Assembly (NCBI GenBank): GCA_002435955.1
Contig: DIWZ01000032.1
Span: forward strand, 202,761 to 266,760
Reading direction: 5' to 3'
Source of the DNA: Pelobacter sp. UBA6093
GTDB lineage: Bacteria > Desulfobacterota > Desulfuromonadia > Desulfuromonadales > Syntrophotaleaceae
DNA: 64,000 nucleotides
Part shown: piece after piece, positions 16,551-27,483 of the stretch
Position numbering within the stretch: position 1 is the stretch's first letter
Layout of the letters: every line of letters starts with the position of its first letter
Translations under genes and position numbers: made by a program
Notes under the pieces: generated by a model
What the model saw: only the letters and a program-made list of their open reading frames with translations
What the model was told of the DNA's origin: nothing
Database searches by the model: none

Positions 16551-17240
16551 TCAGACGGGAAAAGCGCCCTTGGGGGGCAATGTGGAGGGACGAACGCCGG
16601 CGGCTTCCAGGAGTTGAAAAAACTCTTTACGGGATATCTGCCTGGCTCCCATGGCGATAAGATGTCTGGAAGGCTGTTGACAGTCGATCAGTTGGTAACC
16701 GAGCTCCATTAGATGGGTTACAAGAGTTGCGAAGGCTGCCTTTGAAGCATTGGGCATTTGATGGAACATCGATTCGCCGAAAAAGCAGCCCCCCAGGCTG
16801 ACGCCATACACCCCCCCCACCAGGCAACCGTCAAACCAGCATTCCACCGAATGCGCGTATCCCAGGCTGTGTAAAAGCACATAGGCAGTGAGCATGGCGT
16901 CAGTAATCCAGGTACCGGGGCCTTCCTTGCGTGGGGTCCGGGCGCAGGCACGCATAACATCGCTGAACGCCTGATCGAAGGTAATGCGAAAACGCCCGCG
17001 TTTGAGCTCCTTGGCCAGACTGCGGTTTATGCGAAATTCCGAAGGTCGGAGAATGCAGCGGGGATCGGGGGTCCACCAGAGAATCGGGTCACCTTCACTG
17101 AACCAGGGGAAAATCCCCATGGAATAAGCGAGCAGAAGACGCCGAGGGGAAAGATCCCCCCCCACGGCAAGCAGGCCACCAGCCTCCGCATGATCCCGGG
17201 GGGGGAAGATCAGTTCATCAATCAGTTGATAGATGGGCAC
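16551..17240 (-). CDS. aat: leucyl/phenylalanyl-tRNA-protein transferase
   Basis: 229 residues from a GTG at 17240 that overlaps the clpA stop (TAGTG). The sequence follows the Aat family: FPPRDHAEAGGLLAVGGDL, AYSMGIFPWFSEGDPILWW, DPRCILRPSEF, the central VECW.DG.LVGGVYGVSLG, FFGESMF and the closing LIDCQQPSRHLIAMGA. The enzyme moves Leu or Phe from its aminoacyl-tRNA onto proteins with an N-terminal Lys or Arg, creating an N-degron. With clpS and clpA directly upstream in the same operon the bacterial N-degron route is encoded as one unit, apart from clpP. Confidence 0.97.
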   Translation of the reverse strand: MPIYQLIDELIFPPRDHAEAGGLLAVGGDLSPRRLLLAYSMGIFPWFSEGDPILWWTPDPRCILRPSEFRINRSLAKELKRGRFRITFDQAFSDVMRACARTPRKEGPGTWITDAMLTAYVLLHSLGYAHSVECWFDGCLVGGVYGVSLGGCFFGESMFHQMPNASKAAFATLVTHLMELGYQLIDCQQPSRHLIAMGARQISRKEFFQLLEAAGVRPSTLPPKGAFPV

Positions 17241-19507
17241 TAGGCAACAGACTCTTTGAGAAAGCGAAAATCGAGTTTCCCCGCACGACAACCGAGGCGA
17301 ACTTCTCCGCCTGACTGCAAAGCCCCAAACAGGATTTCCTGAGCAATGGCGTCACTGACATCGATTTGAATCAACCGGGCCAACGGGCGTGCACCAAACC
17401 GCGGATCGTAGCCGCGACGGGCCAGATCGGCGCGGGCCGCACTGGAGACCACCAGCTTTATGTGGCGCTCTGACAGCCGGTCGCGCAGTTGATCGAGAAA
17501 CTTGTCCACAATCTTGAGCATGGTCTGTTCTCCCAGACTGTGAAAGGGGATAATGGCATCCAGGCGGTTGCGGAACTCCGGCGAAAAAGTTCGCTCCACC
17601 GCCTGTCGGGGGATGCCCCCTTCCTTCTTGCCGAAACCTATGGGATTGGCGCTCATTTCCCGTGCGCCGGCGTTGCTGGTCATGATCAGCACAATATTGC
17701 GGAAATCGGCCTTTTTCCCATTGTTGTCCGTCAGGCTGCCGTGATCCATAACCTGCAACAGAATGCTGAACAGGTCGGGGTGCGCCTTTTCGATTTCATC
17801 GAGCAGCAATACGCCATACGGCTGTTTGATCACCGCATCGGTGAGCAGCCCACCCTGGTCGAACCCGACATAGCCGGGCGGGGCCCCGATCAAACGCGAC
17901 ACGGAGTGTTTTTCCATGTATTCACTCATGTCGAAACGAATGAATTCGACCCCCAGTTGCAAGGCCAGCTGGCGAGCCGCTTCGGTCTTGCCGACTCCGG
18001 TCGGTCCGGTAAAGAGAAAAGCACCGATCGGTTTATCTGGATGGCCAAGCCCGGCCCGAGCCCGCAATACCGCACGGGAAAGAGTCTCAACGGCCTCTTC
18101 CTGGCCGAACACTTGCCGTTTAAGATCCCGAGCCAGGGTTTTCAGCCGCCGGCGATCGGAGGTCGATACGCTGCGTTCCGGGATGCGTGCGATGCCGGCC
18201 ACCACACTTTCAATATCGGCCAGATGCACGACCCGACTACCGGCCAGGCGCATGGCTGAACCGGCCTCGTCGATAACATCGATGGCCTTGTCAGGCAAAT
18301 GACGGAAATTGATATGCCGGGCCGAAAGTTCGGCCGCACCTATTATGGCCTCATCGGTATAGGTCACACCATGATGTTCTTCATAGCGATCCTTGAGACC
18401 GCGGAGAATATCAACTGTTTCTTCGACGCTCGGCTCCACGATATCGATTTTCTGGAAACGCCGCGACAGGGCCCGATCCTTGTCGAACAGATTTTTATAC
18501 TCCTCGTAGGTGGTCGATCCGATACAGCGGAAATCGCCACTGGCCAAGACCGGCTTGAGGATATTGGAAGCATCGAGAGAGCCGCCACTGGTAGCCCCGG
18601 CGCCGACCACCGTATGAATTTCGTCGATAAACAGAATGGCATCGGGGTGCTTTTCCAAAGCCTTGACCACGGCCTTGAGACGTTCCTCAAAATCGCCGCG
18701 GAATTTGGTGCCAGCCAGTAGCGATCCCATATCGAGGGCATAAACCTCGCAATTACTGAGAATATCAGGCACCCTGCCCTGACTGATCATCAGCGCCAGC
18801 CCTTCGGCCATGGCGGTTTTACCGACACCTGCCTCCCCCACAAAGATGGGATTATTCTTGCGCCGGCGACACAATACCCGCACGGTACGTTCAAGTTCGG
18901 CGGTTCGACCGATAAGCGGATCGATGCGCCCCTGGCGGGCGCGTTCCACGAGATCGACGGTGAACAGAGCCAACGGATCCTGTTTGGGTTTTTCCCTACT
19001 TTCGTCGGTCTTTTCCTGGCTGCCGCCACCAGGTTGCGTCGACGCCTGGGCCTGTGGCGCATCGCCCTGGCGGGACACTCTGGTTACGCCATGGGCAATA
19101 TAGTTGAGGACATCCAGACGGGACACGCCCTGGTCTTCCAGAAAATGTATCGCATGGGTATTTTTTTCCGCGAACATGGCGGCCAGCAGGTCGCCGATGG
19201 TGATCTCCTTTTTGCCTGCGGAATGCAGATGCAGCACGGCACGCTGCAACACCCGCTGCAATCCGATGGTCTGCTCGGGGACGACATCGCGATCTTCAAC
19301 CAGGCTTTCCAGGTGGTCGGAAAAATATTTCTCCAACTCGGCCTTAAGCGTTTCAGTATCCCCGCCGCAGCCTGCAATCAGCTCTCTGCCGTGATCCTCC
19401 AGCAGCATGGCGTAGAGAATATGCTCGGTGGTGAGATATTCGTGGCGGCGCCGTTGCGCCTCCCGAACGGCCAACGAAAAGGTTATCTGTACTTCCTGTG
19501 CGAACAT
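17240..19507 (-). CDS. clpA: ATP-dependent Clp protease ATP-binding subunit ClpA
   Basis: 755 residues from the ATG at 19507 (GGGAGC upstream). The N-terminal Clp-N repeats (about 1-145) bind ClpS. Two AAA+ modules follow, with P-loops GEAGVGKT and GPTGVGKT, Walker B sites ILFIDEIHT and LLLDEIEKAHPD, and the linker of class-1 Hsp100 proteins without a ClpB middle coil. The ClpP-docking loop appears as IGFGKKEGG, in the place of E. coli's IGL. The hexamer unfolds substrates and feeds them to ClpP. It lies between clpS and aat, with a one-base overlap into aat. Confidence 0.97.
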   Translation of the reverse strand: MFAQEVQITFSLAVREAQRRRHEYLTTEHILYAMLLEDHGRELIAGCGGDTETLKAELEKYFSDHLESLVEDRDVVPEQTIGLQRVLQRAVLHLHSAGKKEITIGDLLAAMFAEKNTHAIHFLEDQGVSRLDVLNYIAHGVTRVSRQGDAPQAQASTQPGGGSQEKTDESREKPKQDPLALFTVDLVERARQGRIDPLIGRTAELERTVRVLCRRRKNNPIFVGEAGVGKTAMAEGLALMISQGRVPDILSNCEVYALDMGSLLAGTKFRGDFEERLKAVVKALEKHPDAILFIDEIHTVVGAGATSGGSLDASNILKPVLASGDFRCIGSTTYEEYKNLFDKDRALSRRFQKIDIVEPSVEETVDILRGLKDRYEEHHGVTYTDEAIIGAAELSARHINFRHLPDKAIDVIDEAGSAMRLAGSRVVHLADIESVVAGIARIPERSVSTSDRRRLKTLARDLKRQVFGQEEAVETLSRAVLRARAGLGHPDKPIGAFLFTGPTGVGKTEAARQLALQLGVEFIRFDMSEYMEKHSVSRLIGAPPGYVGFDQGGLLTDAVIKQPYGVLLLDEIEKAHPDLFSILLQVMDHGSLTDNNGKKADFRNIVLIMTSNAGAREMSANPIGFGKKEGGIPRQAVERTFSPEFRNRLDAIIPFHSLGEQTMLKIVDKFLDQLRDRLSERHIKLVVSSAARADLARRGYDPRFGARPLARLIQIDVSDAIAQEILFGALQSGGEVRLGCRAGKLDFRFLKESVA

Positions 19508-19520
19508 AGGATTGCTCCCT

Positions 19521-19835
19521 TCATGCCTCTTCCAAGCTGCAACGTAACGGAAACCCGGCCTGACGCGCCATCCGGTGAACCCGGGCAATCTTGGTTTCAG
19601 CTATTTCATGGGGAAATGTACCACATACGCCCGTCCCTTCGCTGTGAATGCACAACATAATACGATGGGCGTCGGTGGGAGATTTGTGAAACACCTCTTC
19701 GAGAACATCCACGACGAATTCCATGGTCGTATAATCGTCGTTGTGCATCAACACTTTGAAAAGCGACGGCGTCGCCACACGAATCGCTTCCTGTTCCTGG
19801 ATATGAATATCTTCCGACGTTTTTTTCTGACTCAA
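19521..19835 (-). CDS. clpS: ClpS adaptor for N-degron recognition
   Basis: A 104-residue protein starting at TTG after AGGGGGATAG. The substrate pocket is conserved: HNDDYTTMEFVV (Asn-Asp-Asp, Thr, Met) and the His of IHSEG. The N-terminal tail of about 25 residues, needed for delivery, is present. ClpS binds proteins with N-terminal Leu, Phe, Trp or Tyr and hands them to the ClpA N-domain. The clpA start lies 13 bases after its stop. It is divergent from hflK. Confidence 0.97.
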   Translation of the reverse strand: MSQKKTSEDIHIQEQEAIRVATPSLFKVLMHNDDYTTMEFVVDVLEEVFHKSPTDAHRIMLCIHSEGTGVCGTFPHEIAETKIARVHRMARQAGFPLRCSLEEA

Positions 19836-20113
19836 CTTCTATCCCCCTTGCGCAATCCTTTTCAAAAATCCTATCACACTTCCCCCACCACTTCCAAGTG
19901 CGGCAGATTCTCAGAGTTCCGTGCGAGATGTCGCGTCAAATAATTCGAGGTATTATTGCTGCCGGCAAACCAGCCCAATGCAGGCAGCGTCAAAACGAGT
20001 TGGGATTCACCGCCCGGTTTTGCTTCGGAGTTCTGGTTTAGTCTGTTATACTCCAGACGCCTCAGTTTTCTTCATGAACAATTTCCATAACATCCTATCA
20101 CCAAGGAGGATCC

Positions 20114-21118
20114 ATGCCATCTCAATATCCGGGAGGGGACCTGCACGACCTGGCCAGGCGTATCAAACAAAACAAGTCCACACCACAACTGGTGCTCATT
20201 GCGGTTATCGGCCTGCTGCTGCTGATCAGCCTCACCAGCAGCTTCTACAAGGTGGACACCGAGGAAACCGGCGTCGTGTTGCGTTTCGGCCGGTTCAACA
20301 GTTTTGCGGAACCGGGGCTGCACCTGAAACTCCCCTTCGGCATCGACCGGGCCTACAAAGTCAAGACCGGGCGGGTACTCAAGGAGGAATTCGGTTTTCG
20401 CACCGTTCAGGCCGGGGTGCGCAGCACCTACACCAAAAGAAACCTGGAGGATGAATCCCTGACCCTGACCGGAGATCTCAACGTCAGCGATATCGAATGG
20501 ATTGTCCAATACCAGATCGCCGACCCGTTCAAATTCCTGTTTCGCATTCACGAACCGGAAGCCACCATCCGCGACCTTGCCGAGGCGATGGTACGCAAGG
20601 TAGTGGGCAACTCCAACGTCAGTGAGGTGTTGACCACCGAGCGAGAGGTCCTGGCTAACAGCATCCAGAAGGATCTGCAGGCAAGTCTCAACTACTATGA
20701 TATTGGCGTGCGCATCGTCACCGTCAAATTCCAGGATGTCAACCCCCCGAACGCGGTCAAAGCCGCTTTCAACGAAGTCAACGAAGCCGAGCAGCAAAAA
20801 GAAAGCCTGATCTTCCAGGCCCGCGAACAGTATAACCGCGAAGTGCCCAAGGCCCGCGGCGTGGCCCGCCGCACCATCCAGGAGGCCCAGGGCTTCGCCA
20901 TTGAACGCATCAACAAGGCGCAGGGTGAAACGAGCCGCTTCCTCGCCCTGTATGCCGAATACCGCAAAGCGCCGGATGTCACCCGTCAGCGCCTGTACCT
21001 GGAAACCCTGGAACAGGTGCTGCCCAAACTCGACGAGATCTACATTATGGATAAAAAAGGGTCCGGGGCCCTGCCCCTGCTCCCCCTGCGCACTGAAAAC
21101 AAAGGAGGCCAGCAATGA
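20114..21118 (+). CDS. hflK: HflK, SPFH-domain regulator of the FtsH protease
   Basis: A 334-residue type II membrane protein with AAGGAGGA seven bases before the ATG. A basic front is followed by one helix (about 25-45, LVLIAVIGLLLLISL) and then the periplasmic SPFH/band-7 domain starting with YKVDTEETGVVLRFGRF. A long helical C-terminal region rich in Ala, Glu and Arg follows. With HflC it forms a large cage around FtsH that limits substrate access. The stop overlaps the hflC start (ATGA). No ftsH lies in the window. Confidence 0.96.
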   Translation: MPSQYPGGDLHDLARRIKQNKSTPQLVLIAVIGLLLLISLTSSFYKVDTEETGVVLRFGRFNSFAEPGLHLKLPFGIDRAYKVKTGRVLKEEFGFRTVQAGVRSTYTKRNLEDESLTLTGDLNVSDIEWIVQYQIADPFKFLFRIHEPEATIRDLAEAMVRKVVGNSNVSEVLTTEREVLANSIQKDLQASLNYYDIGVRIVTVKFQDVNPPNAVKAAFNEVNEAEQQKESLIFQAREQYNREVPKARGVARRTIQEAQGFAIERINKAQGETSRFLALYAEYRKAPDVTRQRLYLETLEQVLPKLDEIYIMDKKGSGALPLLPLRTENKGGQQ

Positions 21119-22047
21119 AATCGCCGCTGTTGCTATTGGTTGCCGTGCTGCTGGTCATAGGTTTTATGCAAGCACCGCTATTCATCGTCGAGGAAGGCCA
21201 TCAAGCCCTGGTCACCCAGTTCGGCAAGCCGGTCAGCGATGTGCTCGGACCTGGTCTGCACTGGAAGATCCCTTTCATACAGAAGGTGCACCGTTTCGAG
21301 AAGCGGATCCTGAAATGGGACGGAGATCCCAACCAGATCCCGACCAAGGATAAACGCTACATCTTCCTGGACACCACCGCCCGCTGGCGCATCGCCGACC
21401 CCTTGTTGTTCTACAAGACCGTCGCCACCCAGCATGGCGCCCAGAGCCGGCTCGATGACATCATCGACTCGGTCGTGCGCGACGCGGTCTCCGGGCATCT
21501 GCTGGTCGAATTGGTGCGAGGCAGCGACTATCGCGCCCCCGGCAGTGTGGTGGAGGAGATCGAGATCGAAGGCGTGCCCGTTTCCCCGGATCAACTGGTC
21601 GGTCGCGAGGAGATCCTGGCCAACCTGCTTGAAAAAGCCCGGGCCAGCACCCCGGAATACGGCATCGAGCTCATCGACGTGCAGATCAAGCGCATCAATT
21701 ACGTCGAACAGGTCCGCCAGCGAGTCTATGAGCGAATGATTTCCGAACGCAAAAAGGTCGCCGCCGAGTTCCGTAGCGAAGGCGAAGGTGAAAAAGCCGA
21801 CATCCTCGGCCAGATGGGTAAAGAACTGAAAAGCATTACCTCCCAGGCCTACCGCGAAGCCGAGGAAATCCGCGGCCGGGCCGACGCCGAAGCGGCCTCC
21901 ATCTATGCCGCGGCTTACGGCAAGGACCGCGAGTTCTACGCGTTCATGCGGACTCTCGAGTCCTACCGTAAGGCGGTCGGCAAAAACGGTAAACTGGTGC
22001 TCAGCACCGACAGCGACTTTTACCGCTATCTGCAGGAAATCCGGTAA
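21115..22047 (+). CDS. hflC: HflC, SPFH-domain partner of HflK
   Basis: 310 residues, coupled to hflK by an ATGA overlap. The membrane anchor is at about 3-22, followed by the band-7 domain with VEEGHQALVTQFGKPV and GPGLHWKIPF. A helical region with ERKKVAAEFRSEGEGEKADIL is typical of HflC. The C-terminal helix is close to the usual length. It works with HflK in the membrane complex around FtsH. A strong bidirectional hairpin follows at 22076. Confidence 0.96.
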   Translation: MKSPLLLLVAVLLVIGFMQAPLFIVEEGHQALVTQFGKPVSDVLGPGLHWKIPFIQKVHRFEKRILKWDGDPNQIPTKDKRYIFLDTTARWRIADPLLFYKTVATQHGAQSRLDDIIDSVVRDAVSGHLLVELVRGSDYRAPGSVVEEIEIEGVPVSPDQLVGREEILANLLEKARASTPEYGIELIDVQIKRINYVEQVRQRVYERMISERKKVAAEFRSEGEGEKADILGQMGKELKSITSQAYREAEEIRGRADAEAASIYAAAYGKDREFYAFMRTLESYRKAVGKNGKLVLSTDSDFYRYLQEIR

Positions 22048-22075
22048 AAACTTTCATCCAAGTCGACCATGCAAT

Positions 22076-22113
22076 AAAAGCGGAACAGTGAAGACTGTTC
22101 CGCTTTTCATTTT
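22076..22113. terminator. bidirectional terminator between hflC and the envelope island
   Basis: AAAAGCGGAACAGT-GAAG-ACTGTTCCGCTTTT is a perfect 14-bp stem with a GAAG loop, flanked by A and T runs. It can end hflC and also the converging minus-strand block. Confidence 0.95.
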
Positions 22114-22136
22114 AAACCATTTGGGTCGGCCGACAC

Positions 22137-22418
22137 TCAGTCAAAGAGCAATATTACGATCATTGCTGCCGCCAGATAGAAAACGGGATAGATCCAGAGC
22201 ATGTAATGGTCGACCTTCTGCACCCAGGCGATCATCCCGGTCAACTCCAGCCGGCGGATGATCACGTTGAAGATCAGCACCAGGCTGGTCACTAGAAAAC
22301 CGGCAACGATGATCGAGTCCATAAAGGTGAGATAACCGAGGCGGGGCAGGTCCCCGGAGATGGTGAAGTTGAAGGCGACGAAAATCAGCAGGTTGGTGCC
22401 GGCCGCTGTTCTCCCTTT
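22137..22418 (-). pseudogene. 3' remnant of a pentameric ligand-gated ion channel (GLIC-like) gene
   Basis: The minus strand encodes about 90 residues equal to the TM2-TM3-TM4 part of a bacterial pLGIC. It reads AAGTNLLIFVAFNFTISGDL at the front, then PRLGYLTFMDSIIV, a TM3 helix, a short loop and the final TM4 (YPVFYLAAAMIVILLF). This follows GLIC closely in pattern (HIAFN...LPKTPYMTY). An in-frame stop at 22419-22421 closes the frame upstream. No extracellular domain or TM1 exists before the lipoprotein gene ends only 30 bases away, so the first two thirds are deleted. The only possible start (ATG 22322) would give two helices. A complete, more distant homologue lies at 26187. Confidence 0.7.
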
Positions 22419-22447
22419 TCATCGGTTGACCGTTCTCCCTGCCGGGG

Positions 22448-23101
22448 CTATAATTCGTGCGCTTCGTCCAGAAACTCACGCAGTCTTTTCGCCCAGAATT
22501 CGAAGGCATCCTTGGCCGAACCGGTCTTCGTATAACCGGAGAGCTTGCCGCCCGCATGGTGGTCCACGGCGGCGGCGATCCGCGTGTTGGTCATGCTGTC
22601 CAAAGCTTCCATCTCCATGCTCGCCGAGCCGACCCCGGTATGTTCCCCGGTGGCTCCTTTCTTGATAATGGAGACTGCCAGGCCGATCGGCAGCACGGTC
22701 GACACCGCATTCATTACCGGTTTGGCAAACTCGACGTCGGTGATGGCCACCCGCAGGCGCACCACATCCGGCCCCGGTTCCGACACCAGCGGGTAAGCAT
22801 CCTGCAGTTCCTTGATCATCGCCTCGTGAAAATCGTCGGCCAGTTCCTTCAGCTTGTCCGCCTCCAACCCCTGCAGGGCCGAATCCTCCGTAGGATAAAA
22901 AAGCACATGATCGAGCAATATTTTGTCGTACTTGGCGAAATCGACCCCTGGTTTGAGGTAGCGCAAATCCGCTCCATCCTTGGGGCCAGGGGAGAGTTCC
23001 GGATAGGGGTCGAGAAACCCGGAGTGCTCCGTCTTGGTGGCCGCGCACCCGGCCAGGAGAATTGTCAGAATAAAAAAAAGCGGCACCCATGTCCTTTTCA
23101 T
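22448..23101 (-). CDS. DUF3313-like lipoprotein
   Basis: 217 residues from the ATG at 23101, with AGAGGAGATC upstream. A lipoprotein signal ends in the lipobox LLAGC (Cys at about residue 19), so it should be anchored in the outer membrane. The body, with YLKPGVDFAKYDKILLDHVLFY, ELQDAYPLVSEPGPDVVRLRVAITDVE and a glycine/serine segment before a helical end, follows the DUF3313 pattern. The function of that family is unknown. It is the last intact gene of the long minus-strand block. Confidence 0.75.
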   Translation of the reverse strand: MKRTWVPLFFILTILLAGCAATKTEHSGFLDPYPELSPGPKDGADLRYLKPGVDFAKYDKILLDHVLFYPTEDSALQGLEADKLKELADDFHEAMIKELQDAYPLVSEPGPDVVRLRVAITDVEFAKPVMNAVSTVLPIGLAVSIIKKGATGEHTGVGSASMEMEALDSMTNTRIAAAVDHHAGGKLSGYTKTGSAKDAFEFWAKRLREFLDEAHEL

Positions 23102-23357
23102 GATCGATCTCCTCTCGATGGATTGACAATCAGACAACGCGTTTCCGGCATCACCGCCAAGTCGCAAACCTTCTTTGATGCTTTCGCAAGAAACCCTGCA
23201 GGTCCCTATCGGCTGCGGCAACCAAACAATTCTTCAGGGTTTTGATGTGATTTTCCCTGGTGCATGTGCGAATCACGGGTTTCATATTTCCTCCTCATTT
23301 TCGACGGCGGCGGCCCCGCCAGGAATCGCCGGTCACGGCATTCGTTGACCGTGCGGC

Positions 23358-25033
<1,676 letters not shown>

Positions 25034-25034
<1 letters not shown>

Positions 25035-25444
25035 CACAAACCTCCTTTACGGAAGGAATCTCCCCCCCTGCGCGAGAGGCGGTTCACCGGCCCGCGAATG
25101 AGCAGATAGGGAATAAAAGCCAGAATTGCGGCCACGATGAGCGCCTCGCCGAGATAGAACGATCGAAGGACTATGAATTGGTAGACTGCGTCGATCAGGA
25201 TCGCGAGGACAAAGATCTTGCCCACCGCTTTCCATCCAGCCTGCAACAACTCCCGCCGATGCTCCGAGTCGGTGAATACGGCCCAGCCATAGGGCGCCTT
25301 CCTCTCCCGGGCATCTTTCCTTCCGTCCCGGATGGCAAAGATGGCGGCCATGACGGGCTGGAGGATCATCCGGAACTTCATGGGGCCGCTCACCCGGTCC
25401 GCCAGGTCTTCAAAAATTCTCATAAGAAAATCATCCATAGCCAT
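25034..25444 (-). CDS. small two-helix membrane protein, unknown function
   Basis: 136 residues; CAGGAGCGG precedes the ATG at 25444 (a second ATG two codons on is possible). The first 70 residues are soluble and charged. Two membrane helices follow, with VLAILIDAVYQFIVLRSFY and LIVAAILAFIPYLLIRGPVNR. I do not recognise a characterised family. It is coupled by a one-base overlap to the MscS gene, so its product may assist or sit with that channel. Confidence 0.75.
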
Positions 25445-25564
25445 CCGCTCCTGTCATTCGGCTTTCAGTTTATCTCGATTTGGGCTGCCGTCAGCATGGC
25501 GTTGGCGGAGGTGGTGGTGATGCTCAGCGGTCTCGAGCTTCCTAGTGGGCCAGCTCAAAGCTCA

Positions 25565-26071
25565 TTATTCTCCTTGAATCTCGCAGCTTTCTTCGCATCC
25601 CTGCGTCTTTTTCCCGAAAGCAGGAAGCGGTGCCCGTTTCACCAGAAAATAGCTGGCGGCTAGCGCCAGGATCAGGCTGGAAAATCCGAAAAGGATCAGC
25701 GGTTCGATATGATGAAGATCGATTTCCAGCACATGGCGTCCCATGGCAATCAGGCCGACCAGCAGGATCACCTCGACCCGAACGCAGTGCTCCCGGAAAT
25801 AGACCTTGACCGTGTCGAGCAGTTCGAGGCCGAGGAGCACCAGCAGTATCCCGGAAAAGGCCCGCAATGCGGCTTGCTGAACCTCCCCTATTCCGTGGAT
25901 GGTGGTGACGAACGATCCCACCCTGGTCACAAAGAGATAGGTCACGACGACCAGGATAATCGCGACGACCACGACCAGCAGCAGAGCCAGCGCTGCCACA
26001 ACGATTTTCTCGAACTTCTCCACCGGCGATCCCCAGCGGGGAATTTTATCGTGTGTTTTCTCTGCAGACAT
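25565..26071 (-). CDS. PsiE-family (phosphate-starvation-inducible) membrane protein
   Basis: 168 residues with four membrane helices. The family pattern is clear around LELLDTVKVYFREHCVRVEVILLVGLIAMGRHVLEID, followed by LHHIEPLILFG. PsiE of E. coli is induced by low phosphate, but its biochemical role is not known. Here it stands between the pLGIC-like gene and the MscS pair, in one direction with both. The C-terminal tail of about 15 residues is charged with two Cys. Confidence 0.85.
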   Translation of the reverse strand: MSAEKTHDKIPRWGSPVEKFEKIVVAALALLLVVVVAIILVVVTYLFVTRVGSFVTTIHGIGEVQQAALRAFSGILLVLLGLELLDTVKVYFREHCVRVEVILLVGLIAMGRHVLEIDLHHIEPLILFGFSSLILALAASYFLVKRAPLPAFGKKTQGCEESCEIQGE

Positions 26072-26186
26072 CCGCTACCGCCTTTCCAAAAAAAGAATCA
26101 TTTCAGGGAGATAAAGGTCACCTCAAAGGTGGGGCCCTAGTCCGGGCCGACATCAGATGTGTCGGCGTATACAGCAGGGCGTGTCA

Positions 26187-27293
26187 CTACGTCTTCGCCG
26201 CAAGGGGGAGGACGAGATTGATTGCCACATACCCAAGCAGGAAGATGGAGAAAGAAACATGGTCAAAAAACCGGCGCAGTCGCTCCTGACCCAGGGTGTC
26301 CTGGAGGTAGAGCGAAATTGCCGACTGGACCAGGACGAGAAAGATCGTGAAGAGGCCGGTGGCATTGACCAGGCTGACCAGCGTGAACCGGTCCGAAGGG
26401 GGCAGGAGCGAGGACACATATACATTGTTCCCCACCGCGGCGAAGAAACCTCCCACCGGCAATCCGAAACGAGGATCCACATGGATCGGTTTGATGAAAA
26501 GGACGATGAGCGCGATGGCCACGGAGGCGAAGAGCGCCTGGAACATCTTCAGATAGATACCAAAACTTTCGGGCACTATCAGCAGGCCGAACGCAAGTTC
26601 GGAGCGGGCCACCGTTTTCCCGCCCGCAGAGGCAGAATCACCCCGTCCGGATCTGGCTTCCACCATGAGCCCACCCAGTTTCAAACCGCGCGGCAAGGCG
26701 TCAGGACCGATCTTGCTGCTACTATTATCGGCGACATAACGCACTTCATGGGTGGCATCCTCCACCTGCACTAGCAGACCTTCGTCACTAAAAGGGAAAC
26801 GCGAGGCATCGAACGATTTCGTCATCCGCGCCACCACATGATACTCTGCGGAGTGTTCCATTCCGCTTCTGGAACTCTCCACTTTCTCCCGCTGCAGGAT
26901 CTGGCCGTTGGCAAGGCGGAAACTTTCTCCGGGGTTGACGCCATCGCCGGTCCAGCGAAAGAAGAGATTGAAGTCCGCGGTCCAGGCGGCCTCCCTCATA
27001 GCGAACTCGCCGAGGTGGTTCATGATCAACCCCACCTGCACGTCCACCGGGCTTGTCCCGGTAGGGGTCCGGGCAGAGGCCGGGGCGTTCAATTCGGTGG
27101 GTAGCAGCGACATCCGGGTTTCCCGGAGTTTCACGGTCTCGGATGCGTAGCCACGCAGCAGACCGGTGCCAAAGTACACCCCCAGCGCATACAGAAACAG
27201 CAGACCTGCCGCCCAGAGCATTACGAAACGATACCCGCCGGGAGGGATGGTGTCTTTACCCTTTGTCAGGATCACTTGCTTTCCCATAGCCAT
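26187..27293 (-). CDS. pentameric ligand-gated channel-like membrane protein
   Basis: 368 residues. GTGAGGA lies before two close ATGs (27293, 27287). One extra N-terminal helix (about 22-45) comes first, then a beta-rich domain (75-235). It has PVDVQVGLIMNHL..F, ADFNLFFRWTG and FPFSDEGLLVQVED, which match the strand order and the 'FPFD..L' turn of pLGIC ligand-binding domains. Four helices follow (about 250-365), with a TM2-TM3 layout like that of the remnant at 22137. No Cys-loop cysteines are seen, as is usual in bacteria. The ligand and ion are unknown. A non-channel envelope protein sharing the fold remains possible. Confidence 0.6.
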   Translation of the reverse strand: MAMGKQVILTKGKDTIPPGGYRFVMLWAAGLLFLYALGVYFGTGLLRGYASETVKLRETRMSLLPTELNAPASARTPTGTSPVDVQVGLIMNHLGEFAMREAAWTADFNLFFRWTGDGVNPGESFRLANGQILQREKVESSRSGMEHSAEYHVVARMTKSFDASRFPFSDEGLLVQVEDATHEVRYVADNSSSKIGPDALPRGLKLGGLMVEARSGRGDSASAGGKTVARSELAFGLLIVPESFGIYLKMFQALFASVAIALIVLFIKPIHVDPRFGLPVGGFFAAVGNNVYVSSLLPPSDRFTLVSLVNATGLFTIFLVLVQSAISLYLQDTLGQERLRRFFDHVSFSIFLLGYVAINLVLPLAAKT

Positions 27294-27483
27294 TCCTCAC
27301 TTCGGAAGCTGAAATTGTCAGACGTGATCGTTCGTGGAGATCCTCCGCTGAATCACGATCGAGGGCGGGCCGCAATGCGCAGCCGGCAACCCGAATCAAG
27401 CCATGCAACAGATCTCGGCGTTCAGTTGGCGGCGCGGTGCGGGTTCGTCACCGCTGCTTCCTTCCGTGGTTGCCTGCCTGCTC

